Both the position numbers and the translations under genes were made by a program. A stretch of 64,000 nucleotides of DNA from Pseudoalteromonas piratica (GTDB lineage: Bacteria; Pseudomonadota; Gammaproteobacteria; Enterobacterales; Alteromonadaceae), in NCBI RefSeq assembly GCF_000788395.1, contig NZ_CP009888.1, positions 1,074,001 through 1,138,000 of the forward strand. The letters are read 5' to 3'. The notes beneath the pieces are model-generated. The model made no database searches. It was not told the origin of the DNA and saw only the letters and a list, made by a program, of their open reading frames with translations. Shown in pieces: positions 38,808 to 48,553 of this stretch (position 1 is the stretch's first letter; every line of letters starts with the position of its first letter).

Positions 38808-39923
38808 ATGATGAAAGTATTAACAGTCTTTGGCACGCGCCCTGAAGCGATAAAAATGGCGCCATTAGTTAAAGCACTTGAAAACGAATCAGAAATTGAA
38901 AGCAAAGTGTGTGTAACAGCGCAACACCGTGAAATGCTTGATCAAGTACTTGAGCTATTTAAAATTACACCTGATTATGATTTAAATATCATGAAGCCAG
39001 GGCAAGACCTTACTGATATTACGAGTAAGATTTTACTTGGTTTAAAACCTGTTATTGCTGAATTTAAACCAGATTGGGTATTGGTTCATGGTGATACAAC
39101 AACAACGCTAGCAACATCGTTAGCTGCGTTTTATCAACAAACAAAGGTCGGTCATGTGGAAGCCGGTTTACGCACAGGTAACTTGTATAGCCCTTGGCCT
39201 GAAGAGGCAAACCGCACAATTACCGGCATTATTGCAGAAAAACACTTTGCACCAACACAAGGGTCTGCAAATAACTTACTGCGTGAACATGTTAAACCTG
39301 AAAATATTGTAGTTACAGGTAACACAGTAATTGATGCATTATTACATATTAAAAATGATGTGCTTACTAATGAGGATATAAAAGCGGAATTTGATACCAA
39401 GTTCTCAGCTTTTAACACTAAACCTTATATCTTGATCACGGGTCATCGTCGTGAAAGTTTCGGTGGTGGATTTGAGCGTATTTGCCAAGCAATAGCAACG
39501 CTTGCGGATAAATATCCAGAACACAACTTTGTATACCCAGTGCATTTAAATCCGAATGTACAAGAGCCGGTAAATCGTCTACTAGCAGAACATACAAATG
39601 TTATGTTAATTGAGCCGCAAGAATATTTACCGTTTGTTTATCTTATGGATAATGCGCATATTATTTTAACTGACTCAGGCGGTATTCAAGAAGAAGCGCC
39701 TTCGCTAGGTAAGCCTGTGTTAGTAATGCGGGAAACCACAGAGCGTCCAGAAGCTGTAGAAGCAGGCACGGTTAAGCTTGTTGGCACAGATGTAAATCTA
39801 ATCGTTGACTCAGTTTCAGAGTTGATTGATTCTGAAAGTGCATACAATGAAATGAGCTTTGCCCATAACCCTTATGGAGATGGTAAAGGCTGTCAACGTA
39901 TTATAGAGGGACTTATTGGCTAA
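38808..39923 (+). CDS. wecB: WecB-like non-hydrolysing UDP-GlcNAc 2-epimerase
   Basis: This 371-residue enzyme interconverts UDP-GlcNAc and UDP-ManNAc. Family motifs are [20 protein letters not shown] (N-terminus), [55 protein letters not shown] and [20 protein letters not shown]. With WecC it supplies UDP-ManNAcA. An alternative is WbpI, which epimerises UDP-GlcNAc3NAcA, but the pairing with wecC favours WecB. Two adjacent ATGs (38808, 38811) are possible starts. A strong hairpin follows. Confidence 0.93.
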   Translation: MMKVLTVFGTRPEAIKMAPLVKALENESEIESKVCVTAQHREMLDQVLELFKITPDYDLNIMKPGQDLTDITSKILLGLKPVIAEFKPDWVLVHGDTTTTLATSLAAFYQQTKVGHVEAGLRTGNLYSPWPEEANRTITGIIAEKHFAPTQGSANNLLREHVKPENIVVTGNTVIDALLHIKNDVLTNEDIKAEFDTKFSAFNTKPYILITGHRRESFGGGFERICQAIATLADKYPEHNFVYPVHLNPNVQEPVNRLLAEHTNVMLIEPQEYLPFVYLMDNAHIILTDSGGIQEEAPSLGKPVLVMRETTERPEAVEAGTVKLVGTDVNLIVDSVSELIDSESAYNEMSFAHNPYGDGKGCQRIIEGLIG

Positions 39924-39935
39924 CTTTTTGTCAGA

Positions 39936-39964
39936 AAGAGGCTGATTTCGCAAATCAGCCTCTT
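39936..39964. terminator. Bidirectional terminator hairpin between wecB and the phosphomannomutase gene
   Basis: A perfect 13-bp stem (AAGAGGCTGATTT / AAATCAGCCTCTT) has a 3-base loop and lies between two convergent genes. The T-rich flank is modest on both strands, but the stem is strong and symmetrical. Confidence 0.8.
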
Positions 39965-39971
39965 ATTAATT

Positions 39972-41393
39972 TTATAATGCTTTTATAGCTTCTAAAGTTT
40001 TACTTACTAATTTTTCAGAATCTAATTGACAGTCTGTTTCTACATAACAACGTAATTCAGGGGCATTACCAGATGGCCTTAAATGAATAATTGAATTATC
40101 AGCAAATGTCATTCGAAAACCGTCAGTTTGATTTATATCTACAAGCTCACCGACTATGTCCAATTGGTTTAACCATTTTGATGGAGAGTCGCTAATATTT
40201 TGGATAAGCTTTAAACTTTGCTCTCTTTCAATGCCTTTAATACGATCACTGGCAGTGAAACGTTTTGGTAAACCTTCAACTTGCTTTGATATACTATTGC
40301 TCTTTAATTCGCTCAAAACGATCAATGCAGGTAGAATCGCGTCCCGAGTTGCCAGAGGAAGAATTGTATTTCCGTTAAACTTAATCTTGCTCGCGAGTAA
40401 ATATCCGCCATTGGCTTCAAAACCTGCTACGGAAGAAAACTCTTTTTCAAGACTGTCAAATTGCTCAATTACATACGGTGAGCCAATTTTGGTTCGCTCT
40501 ACACGTTTAAATAGCGCACTCTTTTCGATGCCTGTATTACAACTTACAGGTGTCGAAATCGCTTCGATTCCTAATATCTTTGAGCAAAGAAGGCCTAAAA
40601 TATCACCGCGTAACCATTCTCCATTTTCATCTGATAGTAATGGGCGATCACCATCACCGTCAGTGGAGAAAAGAGCGTCAAGATTAAAGTCATTAACCCA
40701 TGCTTTAGCTCTTTGTTTATCTTCATTAGAGACCGCTTCTGTATCAATAGGAACGAATTCATCACTTCGCCCTAATGAAATAACCTCAGCTCCTAAAGCT
40801 TCGAAAATTAAACGATATAAGTCTCGACCGGCACTTGAATGTTCGTAAATACCAATTCGCTTACCTGTCAATACGTCACCTTCAAATGCTGCTGTATTTC
40901 TCAGAATATAAGCCTTTTTTGCACTCGTTAGAACTTTCAGATCCGGTAGTGATTTAATCGGTAGTATAGGTGTATTTATTGCCAATATTCCGGTTTCATC
41001 AGCTTTTGTAATTTCGCCTTCAGGTCGATAAAACTTTAAACCATTACGATCAAATGGAATATGACTACCTGTAACCATGATAGATGGCATATCATTTTGC
41101 ATCGCATAATAAGCTAAAGCAGGTGTAGGAATTACGCCATAAAATTGCGTTTCAATATTGAGTTGTTTAAGCCCTTCGCTAATAGCTTGTGCCATTTGAT
41201 AACTACTAGGGCGGTTATCAATGGCTAAAGCCATTTTTTTTACGGTTTTTTCTTGTTGCATAACGAGAGCAAATGATATCGCAAATGCTGCACAAACCTC
41301 GGGTGTAAAGTTTGTTACTAAACCGCGGGCGCCAGATGTACCAAAGCTAATTTGACTAGCTTGAATTATGTTTTTAGTAAATAGAGTATCCAA
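39972..41393 (-). CDS. manB: Phosphomannomutase / phosphoglucomutase family (ManB-like)
   Basis: This 473-residue hexose-phosphate mutase interconverts mannose-6-phosphate and mannose-1-phosphate. The N-terminus has SFGTSGARGLVTNFTPEVCA. The phosphoserine loop is VTGSHIPFDRNGLKFYRPEG (serine in GSH rather than the more common ASH). The metal loop is STDGDGDRPLL, and the sugar-recognition loop is AGFEANGGYLLASK. The C-terminal phosphate site is RPSGNAPELRCYVET. It probably feeds the ManC at 58560, about 17 kb away. It may act on another hexose as well. Confidence 0.88.
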   Translation of the reverse strand: MDTLFTKNIIQASQISFGTSGARGLVTNFTPEVCAAFAISFALVMQQEKTVKKMALAIDNRPSSYQMAQAISEGLKQLNIETQFYGVIPTPALAYYAMQNDMPSIMVTGSHIPFDRNGLKFYRPEGEITKADETGILAINTPILPIKSLPDLKVLTSAKKAYILRNTAAFEGDVLTGKRIGIYEHSSAGRDLYRLIFEALGAEVISLGRSDEFVPIDTEAVSNEDKQRAKAWVNDFNLDALFSTDGDGDRPLLSDENGEWLRGDILGLLCSKILGIEAISTPVSCNTGIEKSALFKRVERTKIGSPYVIEQFDSLEKEFSSVAGFEANGGYLLASKIKFNGNTILPLATRDAILPALIVLSELKSNSISKQVEGLPKRFTASDRIKGIEREQSLKLIQNISDSPSKWLNQLDIVGELVDINQTDGFRMTFADNSIIHLRPSGNAPELRCYVETDCQLDSEKLVSKTLEAIKAL

Positions 41394-41754
41394 TCTTTTT
41401 CCTTTATATGCTCTTTTTCACATTAAATTGTTTAGCCCGATAATAGAAAGTACATAAAATACTTTGTATTTCTATATTATGCATCAATTTATAATTGGTT
41501 TTAGGTGAATCATTTATTGAAATCATTATTGACAGCTTTTATGGCAGCATTTTTAATTAATATTTTGTATTGTAGGTATTTTTTTTGATAATTGATTATG
41601 TTGTGAGAGTGTAAACTTAAAAACTCACTACCTTTGCAATCTAAGTAAATTTTGTTTTTAGACCTTTACTCGTGTTCGATTAATACTTGGTGTTGTTAAA
41701 AGTCCTATTACATAGTTCTAACATGTTGTATTAACTAAAAATCGTCGGCTTATA
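41394..41754. other. AT-rich gene-free gap upstream of the first giant surface gene
   Basis: No open frame of note was seen. The gap is very AT-rich with several A/T runs. It must hold the promoter of the minus-strand mutase gene, for which only weak matches were seen. The promoter of the plus-strand giant gene is listed separately. Confidence 0.5.
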
Positions 41755-41783
41755 TTTAACTTTTGTGAGTGTTTATATATAAT
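41755..41783 (+). promoter_or_regulatory. Promoter of the first giant surface-protein gene
   Basis: TTTAAC (41755-41760), a 17-base spacer and a perfect TATAAT (41778-41783) lie about 47 bases upstream of the start at 41831. AGGACGGG at 41816-41822 acts as the ribosome binding site region. Confidence 0.6.
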
Positions 41784-41830
41784 GTCGTGTTTTATTAGCG
41801 AAAAGTGTAGTTTTAGGACGGGTTATTCAG

Positions 41831-44800
41831 ATGCTCAAAAAAGGAATTTATTCATTTCTACTTTGTTTAACAATTGCTTTCCAGGTCAGTTCACAAGAAC
41901 AAAGCATCCATGAATATTTTAATGTTGTTCAAGGTAGTCAAGAAAGCGTATCAAGTTATTCTCTACCTAACGATGATGGTAATTTTGTTGCCTTTACTAC
42001 TGGAAAATACGATTCTGAGTTAGGTAAATATAAACCTTCTTTGTTTTTGCGAGATCGACGAGCAGCAAGTTTTCAAGAACTCACTTTACCAAATGAGGCA
42101 ACAGGTTCATTATTTGGACTGAATTTATCTCCAAATAATGAAAAGCTATTTTTTATTGCTGATGATGATTTTGTTTTAGATGATACCAACAATAAAAATG
42201 ATATTTTTAGTTATGACATTACGAACCAAGCTTTAAACCGAGTAATAGGTTTTGATGGTGAACAGTTAGACTTAGGCATTGAAAATGTTTGGGTATTAAA
42301 AAGGGGGGGCTTTTATTTTTCTTCAAACGCAACGAATATTTTAGAGGAAAATCAGTCTACAACTTTAGCGCTTTATTTTTACAATACTGCAACTGATAAC
42401 ATTGAATTAGTTTTAGCAGATTTCTCTCAGCTAACTATTCATGATTTATCCGATAATGGTGAGTATTTATTGTTAAGTGGCAATTCAGCTGAGCCGCTCA
42501 TTGAAGATAGCTACCTCTACCATTACACCGTATCCTCCGAAAATATTATCAGGCTTGAACATTTCCCCGGACAATCTAACGTTTTAAAGTATAGATTGTC
42601 AGGAGATGGAAGTAAGGTTATCTCCTTCCAGTCAAACTCGGAATTTATTTATTTAAAGGACATATATGAAGCTGGTTTTGATGTTATTCCGAGTTTATCT
42701 GGGATTGAAGAGATTAGGGATGTAAATTTCAGTGGAACGGCTGTAATTTATCAAACAGATTATACTTATGGAAATGCCCCTTACGGGTATAGTAAGCAGC
42801 TCCATTATTTTGATTTAGTCACGCGAGAAGAGTTGTCTCTAAACGGTAATACTACATGGTCAGCTGTGAATAATCGCATGGCCCTTTTTTATTCAGATAG
42901 TGTTGTTTTTCAAGGTCCAAATAGGTCTTACTCGACAGGATATTCGCTGTTAGAGCGAACTAATTTAACTGAAATGAGAAAAACGACGGTTTTAGATGTC
43001 ACGCAACCATTGGTTTCGATTAGCAAAGTTGGAGCGATAGAGCTTGAATTTGACACTCATAACTCTCAACATACAGCAATTTTTGTAAAAAAAGAATCAG
43101 AACAAGAATCTCGACTTATCACTAGGGTTCGTCCATCTGAAAGCAAATATACTTTTAAACCCAAATCGGACGATAACTATGAAATAACGGTAAAGCAATG
43201 TAATCGTTATTTTATTTGTAACTCTGGCCAGGTAACTGTAAATAAAGCCATTTTGCCAACAAGCAATATCACGAGTATTGATTATATTGGCAGTAATGAA
43301 TTTCAATGGCATCCCATTGATGGTGTAACTGAATATAAAATCCAAAGTATTGATTATGATGGTAATGTTCTAAATTCTGTATCTGGGGTTAATTCAACTA
43401 ATTACTATGTTAGAAATAATAATAATTATGTATACATGAGGGTGCAACCATGTGCATTTAACTTGTGTGTTGAATATTCTGATTGGCTTGAAATTGATGT
43501 AACGAAACAACTTAACCAACTAAATGTAAAATACGATTATACGCGGGATGCAATAGATGTTTCTTGGTTAAGTGTTAAAGACGCAGCCTATTACCATATA
43601 ATTCACAAGGGGCAGCTTTTAGCTACAACAACATCAACAGAGTTTGCTTGGAAAAACTTTGCTAAATATCCAAACACTTCCAGTGATATAAAGGTGCTAA
43701 CCGTTAAAGCCTTCAATGAGCTTGGCGAAGAAGTTGAAACATACTCTGGGTCTTTGGTGCTTTCTTCTTATGGCGAGACGAATGCCAATTTGCATATTGT
43801 TCAAAGTGGAAAAAGTGCTGTTATTAGTGCTCGATATGTCAATTCAGGCACAGAAGCACGAATTTTTAAGCGTTTTGCGCCATTTTCTGAAAAACAACTA
43901 ATCCACTCTTTTACAAATGATGGAAATAATGAGTTTCATGTTTTCAAAGATGTTTTACATCATGAAGTCTCAACTGTTTACTACAGTTTAGAGGTTTGTA
44001 ATCAAGCGAGTTGTGACGAATCTGAGGTTGCTTTTAATGTTGATACATCGCGTTTTGGGGTTGATTTCAACTTTAATGTTGAGCTTATTGAAGCGTCGTC
44101 ACAAGCAAAACTTACATGGGATTTATCAGAGTATGATTTTAGTGAAGTAGAAATATTTGTTAACGGTAGCAAAAAGAGAGCATTAAAAAGTACTGAAAAT
44201 GCTTACATTGTGCCAGTAAATATGGGAACTGAAACGCAATTTCAGTTGCGTGCTAAGCAGGGTGGACATTATGTTGAAAGTGTTGTCATTACTAAAGTCA
44301 TGCGCCTTAATTCTGAAACCATGTTACCACCCTCCGATGTACCAATTTTAGAGGCTGATAATGACTATTATTTTAATAAAATAGATTTTAGAGCGCTCGA
44401 TATTTCTAATGTTCAGTCTAAAAGTTTAAAAGTTTTTACAGAGAATGAGCATGGTGACTTCGTCTTATTTAAAACAATAAATCGTTCAATATATGCAACA
44501 AGCTCAGAGCTTAATTTTTCTATTGATTGGTTAAGAGAGGGGGCTCAAATAAATGTTCGCGCACAGTGGTGTAATTATATTGGCTGTGGTCCATTAAGTG
44601 ACGTAGTAACAGGTAGCACTTCTTCATCAGATGTAATACCAAATAAACCATCAATCAGTAGTATATCTCCTAGTCAGAATGACAAAGATGTTCGATTAAC
44701 TGTTAATGTGCAGTCTGTTACAGGTGCTGCTTATTATGAAATAGGTGAACGTTCTAGTGTTGTTGGCACTACATATTCACGTGGAAAGCAAGCACTCCCT

Positions 44801-47800
44801 AACTTTGAAATAAACCAAGAGTATAACCGTTCGGTTTATTATGTTGTTCGTGCTTGCACAGCTAAAGGGTGCTCTGAATGGGGGGAGCCACAGCTTTTTT
44901 ACTCGGGCAAAATACCAGATGGCTCAAAATTTAATCTAGGTGTGATTAGTGGCCTATGGTACAACGATTATAGTGACGCAATTACTCTTCAGATAAGCAG
45001 GCCAAATAATACTTTCACATATAAACTGCTGGTATCTACATCAGCCGATGGGTTAAAGCAGCGTGTTGCCGAAGAAGGTAATGGAACTTTCCTTTTTGCT
45101 AATCCTATTCGCGGCCAGAAATATTATTTTTGGGTAGAAAGTTGTTCATCAAACAATGTTTGTGAGGTCTTTTCCTCGCCAAGGTATTTTTATCTTGAAG
45201 CTTACCCTAATGAGTTACCACCTCCTGAAATGTTTGCTTCAAATAACGAAATTCAGGTGGTTAAACTAAAGCCAACTAGAAATATCGACTGGTTAGAATA
45301 TCGTGTCTCTTACACCTCTCCAGAGGATGGAAGCTTGGTAGAAAGAGTATTGCATAATTATAGCCACTCTATACATTTATCACTGAAACCAAGCTATCAA
45401 AACACCACAGTTAAATTTGATGTAAAACAATGTATCGATAGTACAGCAATTTGCTCTGAGGTGAGTTCGGTCGAAGGGGTAGGTCTGTCAGCTTACACAG
45501 ATAGGATTGAAGATGTGGCTAGTGCAGCCCCTTCTAATGTTAATGCTAAGTATGACAGCTATGCTGGTAAAAATAATGCATTTTCATTTAAAAATTTGAG
45601 AGTTAACCAAAAGTTTTACACTGGTAAAGGGGTTGAAATAGGTTTTAATTTATATATTCCAATCTCTGCTATTTCTTCTCTAGGATGTAATGATATATTT
45701 GCGATTAATAGTGATATGCCAAATTTCACAACTTTGTCATCGGCGACATTATTTAAAATTGCATATGTATCTCCACCAACAGATTACTCAAATAATTGTG
45801 GCTCTTTGTCTGGAGATAGTTATTTAGTTGATTCATTTAATCTGAATATTTTGAATAAAACGATTATACCAATTACTAGTTTGCGTCATGAGACATGGCA
45901 TAAGGTAAAAATCACTCATTTTGAAAATGGTCAATTTAGTCTTTTTGTTGATGATGAGTTGGTTTATCAAGGTGTTGTTGATGCTGAATTAGACAAATAT
46001 TTTAAATATTTTAAATTTGGATCAGATGATAATGGTCGAGTGCTGTTTAATGATTTTTCTATTAAGGCTAGAGAGCCATTATCCGCTTCACATATTAGAC
46101 CTACATACTCGCAAGAAAAAATGTATGCTTATCAAGATAATAAGGTTGATTTTCGTCTAAATTTAAGAAGAGATGATTTTGATTTAGTAAGAATTAAAGC
46201 TTTCTCTCAGGTTAAGCAAGAAGTAGTTTTCGAAAAAAGTCTTGCTAAATCTGAGCTGAAATCTGAATCAATTGGCTATTCAACGTTGATTTCAAATGAC
46301 CATTTGGGTGCATTTAGGATACTTGTAAATTATTGTTCTGCTAATGGGCTCTGTACTGATTCAGATGTTAAAGAAAGATCCCTACATTACTCGCTTAGTA
46401 GTCCTTCAATTACTTCAATTCAAGCGTTAGAAGCGACAGGAAAAATTGGATTATTTTGGAATGCAGTAACAGACGCTACACATTACAAGGTTTTTATTGC
46501 GCCACCCAATGGAGGAAATGGAGTCCTAGCTGCAACAACAAGTGGTCTCAACATTCAACTTTCAAATATAACAAATACAGTGTCAGTGTATTTAAAAGCA
46601 TGTGATGAGTATATATGTAGTAATTGGTCTCAGCGTGTCCAAATAACGCCAAATCTAGACTCGGATGGGGATGGATTATCAGATTTTCTTGAGAGAAGCT
46701 TAGGTACTAGTATTTATAACCCGGATTCAGATGGTGATGGCTTGCTTGATGGAATTGAGCATTTAGAGCTTGGAACAAATCCAACAAAGTCTGATTCGGA
46801 TGATGATGGTGTTCCGGATGGTCATGATAGCTATCCCCTTACGAATAGTGATACCGACAGAGATGGCTGGTCTGATGATTTAGAACAATATCTTGGTTTA
46901 AACAAAAGTAACCACTCAGATACTTGGACTGACTCAGATAATGATGGACGCCCATTGGTACTGGAATTGTTGGAGTCTAAAGACAGAGAAATAAAAGATA
47001 ATGATATTATAAATGTAGAGCGAGACTTAGTGTTGCAGGCTTATGTAGACACGATGTCCAAACGTTATTTTTCCACTGCTTATTTAAAGGATTTAGGCGC
47101 GGGCAGTACTGAGATTGACCTCAAGGTAGCAGATGTTAATGGTGGCAATGCAACAGCGGCTCAGCTTTATCATGATTTATTGCTCGATTCTAATTCAGAT
47201 TTTGCACTAATGGGTTTTATAGGTCGTACTTATAAAGCTGTATTGGGTAGACAGGCAGATTTTACAGGGGTTGTGTTTTATCGTGAACGCTTAAGTACAA
47301 GCCGTATAAGTCAACTACAAATGGTTGAGGGGTTTGTTAACTCAACGGAGTTCACAAATCGATATGGTAATGATTTAAGCAGTGAGGCATTTGTGACCTT
47401 GGTTTATCAAAATGTGCTTGGTAGAGCACCAGATGCAAATGGGTTAAGTTATTGGTCGGGACGCCTGGATGCAGACACGATAAGCCGTGCACAATTGATG
47501 TTAAACTTTATAAACTCAGCAGAATATAGCACGAATGCGGCGACGGAAAAGGACTCAGAGCAACGTGTCAGAGTACTCAGCTTAATTTTGAATAAACGTG
47601 CATTAACAGACAGTGAAGCGACAACCTATACCACTTGGTATAAAAATGATGCAAACGGTTTAATGTCGTATGTTAAAACTCTGTTAGGTAATAGTGCGTA
47701 CTACTTACGCCATCAAAATAGTATCGATATGAAAGTTGATACTGACGGTGATGAAATTCCTGATATTGTGGAATTTGTTGAAGGCAGTGATAGTGAGGTT

Positions 47801-48463
47801 TCGAACAATAACCCAGTGAATAATGACAGTGAGTTTGTAAGGCAAGCTTACCGCGATTTATCATCAGAGTATTGGTCGGTAGATGGCTTAGTAACGAAGG
47901 CAAGTGCAGTAGGCAGCGCAGCAAGTCGAGGTGATTGGGTTGTAGCAGAAGCGTTACTTTCATCAGATGAATTTATAAATATAAAACAGCCAGTAGTACG
48001 TTTGTATTTTTCAGTCTTCTTACGAAATCCGGATTTTAATGGCTTAAGTTATTGGCAGGGAAGATATGATGCAGGCACAAGCTTAAGTACGATAGCGAAT
48101 GCATTTGCAGGCAGTGGTGAGTTTGCAACGCGTTACGGGAGCTTGAATAACGAAGACTTTGTTGAGCAAGTTTACTTGAATATACTTGGCCGCTCTGCTG
48201 ATGCCGGTGGTAAGGCTTATTGGGTAGGGCGGTTAGATTCAGGGACATCGAGAGGCCTTATGATATCTGGTTTTAGTGAATCGTCTGAAGGTAAAGCGCG
48301 GATCGCGTCGAAGGTTGAAACGGTGGTGTTGTATCATTATCTACTTGAGCGAACGATTACAGCGCAAGAATTAACTGATGGTGCAGCGTTATTAGAGAGT
48401 AATAATGAGGCTAGTTTGCTCAATACACTATTTAATTCAGTGGAATACAGTAATCGTTTTTAG
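41831..48463 (+). CDS. Giant secreted surface protein: beta-propeller, FN3-like repeats, LamG-like domain and DUF4214 module
   Basis: This 2210-residue protein has a signal peptide ending near QVSS|QEQS. Residues about 25-400 carry WD40/PD40-like blades (SPNNEKLFFIADDDFV, SGDGSKVISFQSNSEF). Residues about 400-1600 are FN3-like domains, many ending in a short Cys loop such as VKQCNRYFICNSGQ, VQPCAFNLCVEYSDW, VRACTAKGCSEWGEP and LKACDEYICSNWSQ. A concanavalin-like domain (about 1225-1420) interrupts the series. Calcium-binding TSP3-like repeats (about 1610-1700; DSDGDGLSDFLE) precede the shared C-terminal module (1701-2210). A G7 run at 42303-42309 lies in the propeller. The protein is probably an extracellular adhesin or matrix protein; its target is unknown. 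Confidence 0.82.
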   Translation: MLKKGIYSFLLCLTIAFQVSSQEQSIHEYFNVVQGSQESVSSYSLPNDDGNFVAFTTGKYDSELGKYKPSLFLRDRRAASFQELTLPNEATGSLFGLNLSPNNEKLFFIADDDFVLDDTNNKNDIFSYDITNQALNRVIGFDGEQLDLGIENVWVLKRGGFYFSSNATNILEENQSTTLALYFYNTATDNIELVLADFSQLTIHDLSDNGEYLLLSGNSAEPLIEDSYLYHYTVSSENIIRLEHFPGQSNVLKYRLSGDGSKVISFQSNSEFIYLKDIYEAGFDVIPSLSGIEEIRDVNFSGTAVIYQTDYTYGNAPYGYSKQLHYFDLVTREELSLNGNTTWSAVNNRMALFYSDSVVFQGPNRSYSTGYSLLERTNLTEMRKTTVLDVTQPLVSISKVGAIELEFDTHNSQHTAIFVKKESEQESRLITRVRPSESKYTFKPKSDDNYEITVKQCNRYFICNSGQVTVNKAILPTSNITSIDYIGSNEFQWHPIDGVTEYKIQSIDYDGNVLNSVSGVNSTNYYVRNNNNYVYMRVQPCAFNLCVEYSDWLEIDVTKQLNQLNVKYDYTRDAIDVSWLSVKDAAYYHIIHKGQLLATTTSTEFAWKNFAKYPNTSSDIKVLTVKAFNELGEEVETYSGSLVLSSYGETNANLHIVQSGKSAVISARYVNSGTEARIFKRFAPFSEKQLIHSFTNDGNNEFHVFKDVLHHEVSTVYYSLEVCNQASCDESEVAFNVDTSRFGVDFNFNVELIEASSQAKLTWDLSEYDFSEVEIFVNGSKKRALKSTENAYIVPVNMGTETQFQLRAKQGGHYVESVVITKVMRLNSETMLPPSDVPILEADNDYYFNKIDFRALDISNVQSKSLKVFTENEHGDFVLFKTINRSIYATSSELNFSIDWLREGAQINVRAQWCNYIGCGPLSDVVTGSTSSSDVIPNKPSISSISPSQNDKDVRLTVNVQSVTGAAYYEIGERSSVVGTTYSRGKQALPNFEINQEYNRSVYYVVRACTAKGCSEWGEPQLFYSGKIPDGSKFNLGVISGLWYNDYSDAITLQISRPNNTFTYKLLVSTSADGLKQRVAEEGNGTFLFANPIRGQKYYFWVESCSSNNVCEVFSSPRYFYLEAYPNELPPPEMFASNNEIQVVKLKPTRNIDWLEYRVSYTSPEDGSLVERVLHNYSHSIHLSLKPSYQNTTVKFDVKQCIDSTAICSEVSSVEGVGLSAYTDRIEDVASAAPSNVNAKYDSYAGKNNAFSFKNLRVNQKFYTGKGVEIGFNLYIPISAISSLGCNDIFAINSDMPNFTTLSSATLFKIAYVSPPTDYSNNCGSLSGDSYLVDSFNLNILNKTIIPITSLRHETWHKVKITHFENGQFSLFVDDELVYQGVVDAELDKYFKYFKFGSDDNGRVLFNDFSIKAREPLSASHIRPTYSQEKMYAYQDNKVDFRLNLRRDDFDLVRIKAFSQVKQEVVFEKSLAKSELKSESIGYSTLISNDHLGAFRILVNYCSANGLCTDSDVKERSLHYSLSSPSITSIQALEATGKIGLFWNAVTDATHYKVFIAPPNGGNGVLAATTSGLNIQLSNITNTVSVYLKACDEYICSNWSQRVQITPNLDSDGDGLSDFLERSLGTSIYNPDSDGDGLLDGIEHLELGTNPTKSDSDDDGVPDGHDSYPLTNSDTDRDGWSDDLEQYLGLNKSNHSDTWTDSDNDGRPLVLELLESKDREIKDNDIINVERDLVLQAYVDTMSKRYFSTAYLKDLGAGSTEIDLKVADVNGGNATAAQLYHDLLLDSNSDFALMGFIGRTYKAVLGRQADFTGVVFYRERLSTSRISQLQMVEGFVNSTEFTNRYGNDLSSEAFVTLVYQNVLGRAPDANGLSYWSGRLDADTISRAQLMLNFINSAEYSTNAATEKDSEQRVRVLSLILNKRALTDSEATTYTTWYKNDANGLMSYVKTLLGNSAYYLRHQNSIDMKVDTDGDEIPDIVEFVEGSDSEVSNNNPVNNDSEFVRQAYRDLSSEYWSVDGLVTKASAVGSAASRGDWVVAEALLSSDEFINIKQPVVRLYFSVFLRNPDFNGLSYWQGRYDAGTSLSTIANAFAGSGEFATRYGSLNNEDFVEQVYLNILGRSADAGGKAYWVGRLDSGTSRGLMISGFSESSEGKARIASKVETVVLYHYLLERTITAQELTDGAALLESNNEASLLNTLFNSVEYSNRF
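46935..48463 (+). repeat. Shared C-terminal module, copy 1
   Basis: This 1529-bp segment encodes the last 510 residues of the first giant gene. It recurs without length change at 51591 and 55764. From 46935 to 48181 no difference from copy 2 was seen by eye. Differences from copy 2 cluster at 48182-48268, at 48385 and from 48411 to the stop. The encoded module has two halves (46931-47737 and 47738-48460), each with an acidic Ca-type loop, two DUF4214-like repeats and a closing helix ending in Y-x(2)-R-[HF]. Confidence 0.9.
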
Positions 48464-48475
48464 AAATAAAAAAGA

Positions 48476-48503
48476 TTGAAACCCACTTATCTGTGGGTTT
48501 CAA
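48476..48503 (+). terminator. Hairpin after the first giant gene
   Basis: A perfect 11-bp stem (TTGAAACCCAC / GTGGGTTTCAA) with a 6-base loop begins 12 bases after the stop codon. It lacks a long T run on the plus strand but is otherwise terminator-like. Only about 50 bases then remain before the next gene. Confidence 0.6.
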
Positions 48504-48553
48504 CTGTTGCCTAACAGGAGTATTATAAAGTGCTGATTAAAAGTTAATTAGTT

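Noticed and set aside
47673..47963. Minus-strand open frames repeated in each module copy (also at 52329 and 56502)
   Set aside because: They are antisense shadows of the module; they recur only because the DNA recurs, and have no start signals.
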